Source of the DNA: Bathymodiolus brooksi | Lineage: Eukaryota; Mollusca; Bivalvia; Mytilida; Modiolidae | Assembly (NCBI GenBank): GCA_963680875.1 | Contig: OY804579.1 | Span: forward strand, 15,949,506-16,013,505 | Direction: 5' to 3' | Length of the DNA stretch: 64,000 bases | Shown here: positions 9,861 through 21,870 of the stretch, piece after piece | How the letters are laid out: each line of letters opens with the position of its first letter | How positions within the stretch are numbered: position 1 is the first letter of the stretch | Made by a program: the position numbers and the translations under genes | The notes under the pieces: model-generated | What the model was told of the DNA's origin: nothing | The model's database searches: none | The model's input: the letters and a program-made list of their open reading frames with translations, nothing else

Positions 9861-10775
9861 TTTGGGAATATGAGTTCATGAGCAAAAAAAGAGTATCATG
9901 CACAACTGATGATATTAATTCCAAAATTGAGTTATCTTTGGTGTATTTTAGTTTTGAAGACAGTGACAAGGAAAAGATAGCTACTTTACTGACAACGGCT
10001 GACAAGCTTCATAGTCAACTACCTAACTACAGTTATGTTGTTAATCTGTACAAGTCTATGGATAAATCACTTGTACAAAACATGCAGGAAAATATGTTTG
10101 AACAGTTGAGGAATAGTCTCAGTAGAGCCTCAAAGAAGTTTGGCTATACTGTGGGAAAACTGCTAAGTGTTCAGAATATGAATGCTTTAATACTAACAGT
10201 CAATGATATACTGGACCCCAAAGGTCTGATACGAAGAGAGATGTCACCTGTTTCATCTAATAAACTTTTCCAGTGTTCAACTGAAACTAGACTTCATGTG
10301 CTCAGTAAAGGCCAGTCAAAACTACAAAATAACGAGGAACAAATGAAAATTATCAATTTTATCAGGAAAGAATTTGAAGAAGACTTTGTATTACAGATAA
10401 AACCTTCTGATGAAGACTTTTTATCTGCAGACTTTAAAAATTCCAGTGTGAAAAAAATGTCTGACAGTTTGTATAAATTTGCTAGTGAGGAGGATGTAGA
10501 TAGCAGTCACCACGTACTCTGTGTATGTCCTGTTGACACAAGCATTGTTAGTTACTTAGATTATTGTAAGAAGATGCTGAGACAGAACACGTTACAGATT
10601 AATGACAACGAAGACTCTTTGATCATCATCATTATACATCTAGATTCTAGTATAGACATGGTAGATGATATTATTAGTTCTGTAACACTGGAGGAGTGTG
10701 ATATGTGTGTACTGACATCACATGATCCAAAACAACATCCAGTCTCATGTATTATTGTTACCAATATACCTTACG
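9861..10775 (+). CDS. Exon B2: 304-codon exon of an unrecognised protein
   Basis: Starts after the AG at 9859-9860, which belongs to the downstream copy of the SINE target duplication. It ends TAC G|GTAAGT at 10776. It enters in phase 1, matching exon B1, and leaves in phase 1, matching exon B3. The protein is soluble-looking and mixed: LLTTADKLHSQLPNYSYVVN, then FGYTVGKLLSVQNMNAL, and a beta-rich stretch HHVLCVCPVDTSIVSYLDYC, followed by DSLIIIIIHLDSS, CDMCVLTSHDP and CIIVTNIPYG. The alternating hydrophobic strands and helices suggest a folded alpha/beta domain, but I cannot assign a family. No membrane segment or signal peptide is seen. Confidence 0.8.
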
Positions 10776-11822
10776 GTAAGTGAACAAAATCTAAACAGTA
10801 TGCAAATATTTGTACGATCATTTATATCAAATGCATTTGACAAAAAAAATGTGAAAGTATTGCTTAAATAAAGCATATTTTTTTTCGCTGAAGAAATTTT
10901 GATGTAGTAAAATACACAATGTTTACAGATTAAGAAGTGAAAATTAAAGAAATAAAGTCTTCCCTGGGTAAAATTGAAAACTGACTTTATTTTTGTTTAC
11001 ATGTGTTAGGTTAAAATGTATGTCTTTATATATCATATGAGAGAGAGAAACTGTTTCTAAAATGTATATATAGGTCATTCAAAATAAATTTGTTTCTTAC
11101 TTCTCATTTTAAATGACCCAAATGCTGTGTTAACCATCTTTTGGATAATATCTCGTGTACAAACTTTCCTTATGGAGCACCAGCTAGTCTCTCAATTTTT
11201 TGTGTTGCTCATTCACGCTTGTTTTATGCTGTCAAACTTATTTGTACTGAACACTAGATTCGAGTATAGAATCTACATATAATTCTCTGTAAGGTGGTAC
11301 ATTTATGTATATCTTTTAACCTACCAGATTTAACTGACCACTAGATGTACCCTCACTTTCCTCTTAATCACCCTCCCTTTTCTGTCATTTAAAGATGCAA
11401 TCATCCACGAGTGATATAATCTCTTTTTGATTGATTTCCATTCCACTTTATATATGTATATGTAGTTGACTTGGACAAAGGCCATGTAAGATATTGCCTG
11501 TTTTCTGTCTTCCCTTAACTGTATGCATTTAAAACTTTCTCCTCCAAAACCACTCGATCTAAACCAAACTCAATACAAATCAAATGTAAACAAATAATTT
11601 TTTTAGATCAGGCTAAGTTAATGCATTTACAAAAATGTGGGGGAATTTAGAAATAGTCAATTTCATTGTTAAGCTAGACATAATTTTCAAGATGTTAGAA
11701 AATAGTGTTTGGCAATGTACATGTAATAAATATTTTTTAAGTCAAATCGTCGCTATTAGTTTGATAAATTTGATCATCCTTTATAAAATTTCCCATCAAT
11801 TATAGTTTTTTTTTATATTTAG
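10776..11822 (+). other. Intron between exons B2 and B3
   Basis: AT-rich and non-coding in all frames. I see no repeat or RNA gene here that I can name. It ends with a T-rich tract and ATTTAG at 11822. Confidence 0.6.
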
Positions 11823-11971
11823 AACGAAAGAAGTTGGCAGCAATTAAAAGTACACCACAGAAGTGTTTACCCAACACAAGAATAACTAAAGAAGTCACAC
11901 AGGTAATCAGATCTTCTCCAAGAAAATCAACAAAAGAAAGTGAAAGCAAGTCTGAATGCAGCCATGGTTGA
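11823..11971 (+). CDS. Exon B3: basic C-terminal exon with stop
   Basis: The acceptor TTTTTTATATTTAG ends at 11822 and phase 1 joins exon B2. It codes about 50 residues: a Lys/Arg/Ser-rich tail with ERKKLAAIKSTPQKCLPNTR, then VIRSSPRKSTKESESKSE and SHG, ending at TGA 11969-11971. The basic composition would suit nuclear targeting or DNA binding, by inference. A possible poly(A) signal, AATAAA, occurs about 260 bp downstream (around 12233), inside a degenerate SINE. Confidence 0.75.
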
Positions 11972-12164
11972 GAATACCCATATTTGTTCACAAACATTTG
12001 TAGCAGTTATTCTATTACAGTTACACAGGTCAAAATACAACTCGTGACTTTCATGTTCCATTTACAGATGTATTTTGATAAAAAAAAAGATAAATACATG
12101 TTTATCATAAAAATCACATTGAAAAATGTGTGTATCTTACAGTGTTATTAGTTAGACTTGTATC

Positions 12165-12372
12165 ATACAGTCAGTTCCTATCACCACTTTGAAGTTGTGA
12201 GTTCAATTCTTTTGTTTGGAGGGATAATATTCAATAAAAATTGATGAAAGGAAGTTTCTCTGTGATTTTCGGAATATTGGTGGTTTTCTCGAAGTACTCA
12301 AGTTTCCTATACTGATATAACTGACTTCCACGATAAACATGTATCCGAAATATTGATAAAAGTGGCACTGTT
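12165..12372 (+). repeat. Degenerate SINE family 1
   Basis: Recognisable pieces: CCTATCACCACTTTGAAGTT, GTGAGTTCAATTC, GGTGGTTTTCTCGAAGTACT, ATATAACTGACTTCCACGAT and a tail AAAGTGGCACT. Heavily mutated, with no clear target duplication. Confidence 0.65.
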
Positions 12373-12689
12373 GATATTGGTGGAATTGATGACCATCACT
12401 GTTTAATCTTTCTTTTCATAACAATATACATATGGAGTATATATCTCTCAGTTGATTTGATATTCCAGAGCTTGTCATTCCCATCAGGATTTCCTTGATA
12501 GAGGCTTGCTATTAACAAGGAAGCTACTGAACCAAGAGATCCTAATGGTTACGGTCAAGTCATCACATCAAATGTTTTACGTTAGCTATCATGACTTAAC
12601 TGTGTCACAATGACCATGGATATTTTGCACTTGTCCTAAGCACTTCTTGGTCCTTTCCTCATTCATGAATTATCACTGGGTTTGTAACT

Positions 12690-12912
12690 TAAGCAAAGTT
12701 AACACGATGGGTGTCACTAGTGGAGCAGGAACTGCTTACTCTTCTGGAATATCTGAGTTCATACCCCGTTTTTTAGTGAGGTTTGTGTTGTTATTATGTA
12801 ATAAAGTTTGTCAGACTTGCGACAGGTCGGTGGTTTTCTCTGGGTACTCTGGTTTCCTCCACGATACAACCGAAATATTGTTGAAAGTGGCACTAAACAC
12901 CATAAACCAACC
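12690..12912 (+). repeat. SINE family 1 with a different head
   Basis: The body and tail are family 1 (TAAAGTTTGTCAGACTTGCG, GGTCGGTGGTTTTCTCTGG, TGAAAGTGGCACTAAACACC). The upstream part (GTGGAGCAGGAACTGCTTAC, then GAATATCTGAGTTCATACCC) is not the usual tRNA-like head and may be another repeat. The frames over it are not genes. Confidence 0.65.
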
Positions 12913-13016
12913 AACCAGCCTACAAAAGTTCAGTTGCTTTCAACTGGTACTCCAGTTTCCTCCACCAATAATTATAGCAATCTTGAATGTCTACCTATTA
13001 TTTTATAGTAGAATGT

Positions 13017-16000
13017 TGTTTGTTATCTCTGGTGGTACAGTATAATGGTTGTTATCTCTGGTGGTACAGTATAATGGTTGTTATCTCTGGTGGTACAGTA
13101 TAATGTTTGTTATCTCTGGTGGTACAGTATAATGTTTGTTATCTCTGGTGGTACAGTATAATGGTTGTTATCTCTGGTGGTACAGTATAATGGTTGTTAT
13201 CTCTGGTGGTACAGTATAATGTTTGTTATCTCTGGTGGTACAGTATAATGTTTGTTATCTCTGGTGGTACAGTATAATGGTTGTTATCTCTGGTGGTACA
13301 GTATAATGGTTGTTATCTCTGGTGGTACAGTATAATGTTTGTTATCTCTGGTGGTACAGTATAATGTTTGTTATCTCTGGTGGTACAGTATAATGGTTGT
13401 TATCTCTGGTGGTACAGTATAATGGTTGTTATCTCTGGTGGTACAGTATAATGGTTGTTATCTCTGGTGGTACAGTATAATGTTTGTTATCTCTGGTGGT
13501 ACAGTATAATGGTTGTTATCTCTGGTGGTACAGTATAATGGTTGTTATCTCTGGTGGTACAGTATAATGTTTGTTATCTCTGGTGGTACAGTATAATGTT
13601 TGTTATCTCTGGTGGTACAGTATAATGTTTGTTATCTCTGGTGGTACAGTATAATGGTTGTTATCTCTGGTGGTACAGTATAATGGTTGTTATCTCTGGT
13701 GGTACAGTATAATGGTTGTTATCTCTGGTGGTACAGTATAATGGTTGTTATCTCTGGTGGTACAGTATAATGTTTGTTATCTCTGGTGGTACAGTATAAT
13801 GGTTGTTATCTCTGGTGGTACAGTATAATGGTTGTTATCTCTGGTGGTACAGTATAATGTTTGTTATCTCTGGTGGTACAGTATAATGGTTGTTATCTCT
13901 GGTGGTACAGTATAATGGTTGTTATCTCTGGTGGTACAGTATAATGGTTGTTATCTCTGGTGGTACAGTATAATGGTTGTTATCTCTGGTGGTACAGTAT
14001 AATGGTTGTTATCTCTGGTGGTACAGTATAATGGTTGTTATCTCTGGTGGTACAGTATAATGTTTGTTATCTCTGGTGGTACAGTATAATGGTTGTTATC
14101 TCTGGTGGTACAGTATAATGTTTGTTATCTCTGGTGGTACAGTATAATGTTTGTTATCTCTGGTGGTACAGTATAATGGTTGTTATCTCTGGTGGTACAG
14201 TATAATGGTTGTTATCTCTGGTGGTACAGTATAATGGTTGTTATCTCTGGTGGTACAGTATAATGGTTATCTCTGGTGGTACAGTATAATGGTTGTTATC
14301 TCTGGTGATACAGTATAATGGTTGTTATCTCTGGTGGTACAGTATAATGTTTGTTATCTCTGGTGGTACAGTATAATGTTTGTTATCTCTGGTGGTACAG
14401 TATAATGTTTGTTATCTCTGGTGGTACAGTATAATGGTTGTTATCTCTGGTGGTACAGTTTAATGGTTGTTATCTCTGGTGGTACAGTATAATGTTTGTT
14501 ATCTCTGGTGGTACAGTATAATGTTTGTTATCTCTGGTGGTACAGTATAATGGTTGTTATCTCTGGTGGTACAGTATAATGGTTGTTATCTCTGGTGGTA
14601 CAGTATAATGTTTGTTATCTCTGGTGGTACAGTATAATGTTTGTTATCTCTGGTGGTACAGTATAATGGTTGTTATCTCTGGTGGTACAGTATAATGGTT
14701 GTTATCTCTGGTGGTACAGTATAATGTTTGTTATCTCTGGTGGTACAGTATAATGTTTGTTATCTCTGGTGGTACAGTATAATGGTTGTTATCTCTGGTG
14801 GTACAGTATAATGGTTGTTATCTCTGGTGGTACAGTATAATGTTTGTTAACTCTGGTGGTACAGTATAATGTTTGTTATCTCTGGTGGTACAGTATAATG
14901 GTTGTTATCTCTGGTGGTACAGTATAATGGTTGTTATCTCTGGTGGTACAGTATAATGGTTGTTATCTCTGGTGGTACAGTATAATGGTTGTTATCTCTG
15001 GTGGTACAGTATAATGGTTGTTATCTCTGGTGGTACAGTATAATGGTTGTTATCTCTGGTGGTACAGTATAATGTTTGTTATCTCTGGTGGTACAGTATA
15101 ATGTTTGTTATCTCTGGTGGTACAGTATAATGTTTGTTATCTCTGGTGGTATAGTATAATGGTTGTTATCTCTGGTGGTACAGTATAATGGTTGTTATCT
15201 CTGGTGGTACAGTATAATGGTTGTTATCTCTGGTGGTACAGTATAATGGTTGTTATCTCTGGTGGTACAGTATAATGTTTGTTATCTCTGGTGGTACAGT
15301 ATAATGGTTGTTATCTCTGGTGGTACAGTATAATGGTTGTTATCTCTGGTGGTACAGTATAATGGTTGTTATCTCTGGTGGTACAGTATAATGGTTGTTA
15401 TCTCTGGTGGTACAGTATAATGTTTGTTATCTCTGGTGGTACAGTATAATGGTTGTTATCTCTGGTGGTACAGTATAATGGTTATCTCTGGTGGTACAGT
15501 ATAATGGTTGTTATCTCTGGTGGTACAGTATAATGGTTGTTATCTCTGGTGGTACAGTATAATGGTTGTTATCTCTGGTGGTACAGTATAATGGTTGTTA
15601 TCTCTGGTGGTACAGTATAATGTTTGTTATCTCTGGTGGTACAGTATAATGGTTGTTATCTCTGGTGGTACAGTATAATGGTTGTTATCTCTGGTGGTAC
15701 AGTATAATGTTTGTTATCTCTGGTGGTACAGTATAATGTTTGTTATCTCTGGTGGTACAGTATAATGGTTGTTATCTCTGGTGGTACAGTATAATGGTTG
15801 TTATCTCTGGTGGTACAGTATAATGGTTATCTCTGGTGGTACAGTATAATGGTTGTTATCTCTGGTGGTACAGTATAATGGTTGTTATCTCTGGTGGTAC
15901 AGTATAATGTTTGTTATCTCTGGTGGTACAGTATAATGTTTGTTATCTCTGGTGGTACAGTATAATGTTTGTTATCTCTGGTGGTACAGTATAATGGTTG

Positions 16001-19000
16001 TTATCTCTGGTGGTACAGTATAATGGTTGTTATCTCTGGTGGTACAGTATAATGTTTGTTATCTCTGGTGGTACAGTATAATGGTTGTTATCTCTGGTGG
16101 TACAGTATAATGGTTGTTATCTCTGGTGGTACAGTATAATGGTTGTTATCTCTGGTGGTACAGTATAATGTTTGTTATCTCTGGTGGTACAGTATAATGT
16201 TTGTTATCTCTGGTGGTACAGTATAATGGTTGTTATCTCTGGTGGTACAGTATAATGGTTGTTATCTCTGGTGGTACAGTATAATGTTTGTTATCTCTGG
16301 TGGTACAGTATAATGTTTGTTATCTCTGGTGGTACAGTATAATGGTTGTTATCTCTGGTGGTACAGTATAATGGTTGTTATCTCTGGTGGTACAGTATAA
16401 TGTTTGTTATCTCTGGTGGTACAGTATAATGTTTGTTATCTCTGGTGGTACAGTATAATGGTTGTTATCTCTGGTGGTACAGTATAATGGTTGTTATCTC
16501 TGGTGGTACAGTATAATGGTTGTTATCTCTGGTGGTACAGTATAATGGTTGTTATCTCTGGTGGTACAGTATAATGGTTGTTATCTCTGGTGGTACAGTA
16601 TAATGGTTGTTATCTCTGGTGGTACAGTATAATGGTTGTTATCTCTGGTGGTACAGTATAATGGTTGTTATCTCTGGTGGTACAGTATAATGGTTGTTAT
16701 CTCTGGTGGTACAGTATCATGTTTGTTATCTCTGGTGGTACAGTATAATGTTTGTTATCTCTGGTGGTACAGTATAATGTTTGTTATCTCTGGTGGTATA
16801 GTATAATGGTTGTTATCTCTGGTGGTACAGTATAATGGTTGTTATCTCTGGTGGTACAGTATAATGGTTGTTATCTCTGGTGGTACAGTATAATGGTTGT
16901 TATCTCTGGTGGTACAGTATAATGTTTGTTATCTCTGGTGGTACAGTATAATGGTTGTTATCTCTGGTGGTACAGTATAATGGTTGTTATCTCTGGTGGT
17001 ACAGTATAATGTTTGTTATCTCTGGTGGTACAGTATAATGGTTGTTATCTCTGGTGGTACAGTATAATGTTTGTTATCTCTGGTGGTACAGTATAATGGT
17101 TGTTATCTCTGGTGGTACAGTATAATGGTTATCTCTGGTGGTACAGTATAATGGTTGTTATCTCTGGTGGTACAGTATAATGGTTGTTATCTCTGGTGGT
17201 ACAGTATAATGGTTGTTATCTCTGGTGGTACAGTATAATGGTTGTTATCTCTGGTGGTACAGTATAATGTTTGTTATCTCTGGTGGTACAGTATAATGTT
17301 TGTTATCTCTGGTGGTACAGTATAATGTTTGTTATCTCTGGTGGTACAGTATAATGGTTGTTATCTCTGGTGGTACAGTATAATGTTTGTTATCTCTGGT
17401 GGTACAGTATAATGGTTGTTATCTCTGGTGGTACAGTATAATGGTTGTTATCTCTGGTGGTACAGTATAATGTTTGTTATCTCTGGTGGTACAGTATAAT
17501 GGTTGTTATCTCTGGTGGTACAGTATAATGGTTATCTCTGGTGGTACAGTATAATGTTTGTTTTCTCTGGTGGTACAGTATAATGTTTGTTATCTCTGGT
17601 GGTACAGTATAATGGTTGTTATCTCTGGTGGTACAGTATAATGGTTGTTATCTCTGGTGGTACAGTATAATGGTTATCTCTGGTGGTACAGTATAATGGT
17701 TGTTATCTCTGGTGGTACAGTATAATGGTTGTTATCTCTGGTGGTACAGTATAATGTTTGTTATCTCTGGTGGTACAGTATAATGTTTGTTATCTCTGGT
17801 GGTACAGTATAATGTTTGTTATCTCTGGTGGTACAGTATAATGGTTGTTATCTCTGGTGGTACAGTATAATGGTTGTTATCTCTGGTGGTACAGTATAAT
17901 GTTTGTTATCTCTGGTGGTACAGTATAATGTTTGTTATCTCTGGTGGTACAGTATAATGGTTGTTATCTCTGGTGGTACAGTATAATGGTTGTTATCTCT
18001 GGTGGTACAGTATAATGTTTGTTATCTCTGGTGGTACAGTATAATGTTTGTTATCTCTGGTGGTACAGTATAATGGTTGTTATCTCTGGTGGTACAGTAT
18101 AATGGTTGTTATCTCTGGTGGTACAGTATAATGTTTGTTATCTCTGGTGGTACAGTATAATGTTTGTTATCTCTGGTGGTACAGTATAATGGTTGTTATC
18201 TCTGGTGGTACAGTATAATGGTTGTTATCTCTGGTGGTACAGTATAATGTTTGTTATCTCTGGTGGTACAGTATAATGTTTGTTATCTCTGGTGGTACAG
18301 TATAATGGTTGTTATCTCTGGTGGTACAGTATAATGGTTGTTATCTCTGGTGGTACAGTATAATGGTTGTTATCTCTGGTGGTACAGTATAATGGTTGTT
18401 ATCTCTGGTGGTACAGTATAATGGTTATTATCTCTGGTGGTACAGTATAATGGTTGTTATCTCTGGTGGTACAGTATAATGTTTGTTATCTCTGGTGGTA
18501 CAGTATAATGTTTGTTATCTCTGGTGGTACAGTATAATGGTTGTTATCTCTGGTGGTACAGTATAATGGTTGTTATCTCTGGTGGTACAGTATAATGGTT
18601 GTTATCTCTGGTGGTACAGTATAATGGTTGTTATCTCTGGTGGTACAGTATAATGTTTGTTATCTCTGGTGGTACAGTATAATGGTTGTTATCTCTGGTG
18701 GTACAGTATAATGGTTGTTATCTCTGGTGGTACAGTATAATGTTTGTTATCTCTGGTGGTACAGTATAATGGTTGTTATCTCTGGTGGTACAGTATAATG
18801 TTTGTTATCTCTGGTGGTACAGTATAATGGTTGTTATCTCTGGTGGTACAGTATAATGGTTATCTCTGGTGGTACAGTATAATGGTTGTTATCTCTGGTG
18901 GTACAGTATAATGTTTGTTATCTCTGGTGGTACAGTATAATGTTTGTTATCTCTGGTGGTACAGTATAATGGTTGTTATCTCTGGTGGTACAGTATAATG

Positions 19001-20849
19001 GTTGTTATCTCTGGTGGTACAGTATAATGTTTGTTATCTCTGGTGGTACAGTATAATGTTTGTTATCTCTGTTGGTACAGTATAATGGTTGTTATCTCTG
19101 GTGGTACAGTATAATGGTTGTTATCTCTGGTGGTACAGTATAATGGTTGTTATCTCTGGTGGTACAGTATAATGGTTATCTCTGGTGGTACAGTATAATG
19201 GTTGTTATCTCTGGTGGTACAGTATAATGGTTGTTATCTCTGGTGGTACAGTATAATGGTTATCTCTGGTGGTACAGTATAATGTTTGTTATCTCTGGTG
19301 GTACAGTATAATGGTTGTTATCTCTGGTGGTACAGTATAATGTTTGTTATCTCTGGTGGTACAGTATAATGTTTGTTATCTCTGGTGGTACAGTATAATG
19401 GTTGTTATCTCTGGTGGTACAGTATAATGGTTGTTATCTCTGGTGGTACAGTATAATGTTTGTTATCTCTGGTGGTACAGTATAATGGTTGTTATCTCTG
19501 GTGGTACAGTATAATGGTTGTTATCTCTGGTGGTACAGTATAATGTTTGTTATCTCTGGTGGTACAGTATAATGTTTGTTATCTCTGGTGGTACAGTATA
19601 ATGGTTGTTATCTCTGGTGGTACAGTATAATGGTTGTTATCTCTGGTGGTACAGTATAATGGTTGTTATCTCTGGTGGTACAGTATAATGGTTATCTCTG
19701 GTGGTACAGTATAATGTTTGTTATCTCTGGTGGTACAGTATAATGGTTGTTATCTCTGGTGGTACAGTATAATGGTTGTTATCTCTGGTGGTACAGTATA
19801 ATGTTTGTTATCTCTGGTGGTACAGTATAATGTTTGTTATCTCTGGTGGTACAGTATAATGGTTGTTATCTCTGGTGGTACAGTATAATGTTTGTTATCT
19901 CTGGTGGTACAGTATAATGGTTGTTATCTCTGGTGGTACAGTATAATGGTTGTTATCTCTGGTGGTACAGTATAATGTTTGTTATCTCTGGTGGTACAGT
20001 ATAATGTTTGTTATCTCTGGTGGTACAGTATAATGGTTGTTATCTCTGGTGGTACAGTATAATGGTTGTTATCTCTGGTGGTACAGTATAATGTTTGTTA
20101 TCTCTGGTGGTACAGTATAATGTTTGTTATCTCTGGTGGTACAGTATAATGGTTGTTATCTCTGGTGGTACAGTATAATGGTTGTTATCTCTGGTGGTAC
20201 AGTATAATGGTTGTTATCTCTGGTGGTACAGTATAATGTTTGTTATCTCTGGTGGTACAGTATAATGGTTGTTATCTCTGGTGGTACAGTATAATGGTTG
20301 TTATCTCTGGTGGTACAGTATAATGTTTGTTATCTCTGGTGGTACAGTATAATGTTTGTTATCTCTGGTGGTACAGTATAATGTTTGTTATCTCTGGTGG
20401 TACAGTATAATGGTTGTTATCTCTGGTGGTACAGTATAATGGTTGTTATCTCTGGTGGTACAGTATAATGGTTGTTATCTCTGGTGGTACAGTATAATGG
20501 TTGTTATCTCTGGTGGTACAGTATAATGTTTGTTATCTCTGGTGGTACAGTATAATGGTTGTTATCTCTGGTGGTACAGTATAATGGTTGTTATCTCTGG
20601 TGGTACAGTATAATGTTTGTTATCTCTGGTGGTACAGTATAATGGTTGTTATCTCTGGTGGTACAGTATAATGGTTGTTTTCTCTGGTGGTACAGTATAA
20701 TGGTTGTTATCTCTGGTGGTACAGTATAATGGTTGTTATCTCTGGTGGTACAGTATAATGGTTGTTATCTCTGGTGGTACAGTATAATGGTTGTTATCTC
20801 TGGTGGTACAGTATAATGTTTGTTATCTCTGGTGGTACAGTATAATGGT
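13017..20849 (+). repeat. 29-bp satellite array, about 270 units, 7.8 kb
   Basis: The unit is 29 bp, containing TTATCTCTGGTGGTACAGTA, and repeats nearly without divergence. Two main variants differ at one base (ATAATGGTTG versus ATAATGTTTG) and often run in pairs. A third, 26-bp variant lacks three bases (ATAATGGTTATC). Rare private variants recur: GGTGGTATAG near 15149 and again near 16798; a block of one short unit, two G units, three T units and two G units near 14263, 15827 and 17668. 29 is not a multiple of 3 and the unit contains TAA, so no long frame exists. No flanking gene is interrupted. Confidence 0.98.
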
Positions 20850-21568
20850 ATGTGATTATTGATATTATTTTCACTGTGAAGAAATACAAATCATAATTTT
20901 AGTGCCGGTCTACAGTGTCTTTTTAAAGTTAATGTACAAAAGTAAAGCAATTTTCAATGCACATTTTTTCTGCATATTTACATATGATTGTAAATTTGAT
21001 TGAAGACATTGTTTAACTCACCTGTAAATTAATATTTTATATTATTGTACGTCACAATTTAGTTGTTAATTCTAGTCTTACCTTTTAGATATGTTCAGTT
21101 GAAGACCAACTTGTAAATCCTGTATCATTATTTCAAGATAATAAATAAATCTCAAATGTAGTATTATATTTGATTTTGTCTTTTAACAGGAAAACAGTCG
21201 TAATTTAAGGCACTGTTATTGTTGTTTTTCATCTTGCAGATCTTCTGTAATGAACATAAATCATACCTCAAAGAAAAATAGCATGTACATTGTAGACTGC
21301 AGAGTAGGGGAAATGTTACATCTATTCCTTGTCTCACACATCAGAATATCAGTAAAATTATTTACTACAACTAGAAATAGTACATCTGAAATGAAAATGA
21401 CTACAATTTGTTTGTTTGATGTGTAATGTCACTTTCTGTATTATTTCTTGTACAACTTGTTTTAACAGAAATGTCTAAATGTAGATCCATTTTATATACC
21501 ATTACATTACAATACAATTTGAATTTAGTTTACTACACCTTATAAGAATCATGTAAAATGTACTGAAA
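20850..21568. other. Non-coding AT-rich stretch
   Basis: No exon, repeat or RNA gene recognised between the satellite and the SINE at 21569. Confidence 0.5.
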
Positions 21569-21870
21569 CCACATCAGAGGTGTAATGGTTAGCATGCTAG
21601 CCTCAAGTATGGTAGATTATGAGTTCGAACCCCGGTCGGGTTAAAAAAAAGACTATAAAAATTGGTATTTGTTGCTTCTCCACTGAGCACTCAGCTCTAA
21701 GGAGTATGAGCAAAGAATTGTTGGCTTGGAATTTGGATAATGTGTCCGATTGGAACGACATTTCATCCTTTGGACTGTTGTTTCAGTGAGCTAGCACTAT
21801 AAATATCTAACTAATCCTGTTGATCTAGTACAAAGTGGACATCATCATCATCTCATTGAATTATAACTTG
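21569..21870 (+). repeat. tRNA-derived SINE, family 2, full copy
   Basis: The head reads GAGGTGTAATGGTTAGCATG and a B box AGTTCGAACCC lies at 21622-21632. The body has AAAGACTATAAAAATTGGTA, CTTCTCCACTGAGCAC and GTCCGATTGGAACGACAT; the tail has CTAATCCTGTTGATCTAGTA. Related copies: 54062 (+), 8290 (+, headless) and 55770 (-). Although tRNA-like, it is a pseudo-tRNA because the 3' acceptor half is missing. Confidence 0.85.

Noticed and set aside
12647..13045. 132-residue frame before the 29-bp array
   Set aside because: It reads through a SINE and into the first satellite unit; no splice or motif support.
21569..21650. A tRNA gene
   Set aside because: There is a tRNA-like A/B-box head but no matching acceptor stem or 3' half, and the text is repeated elsewhere with a common body, so it is a SINE.
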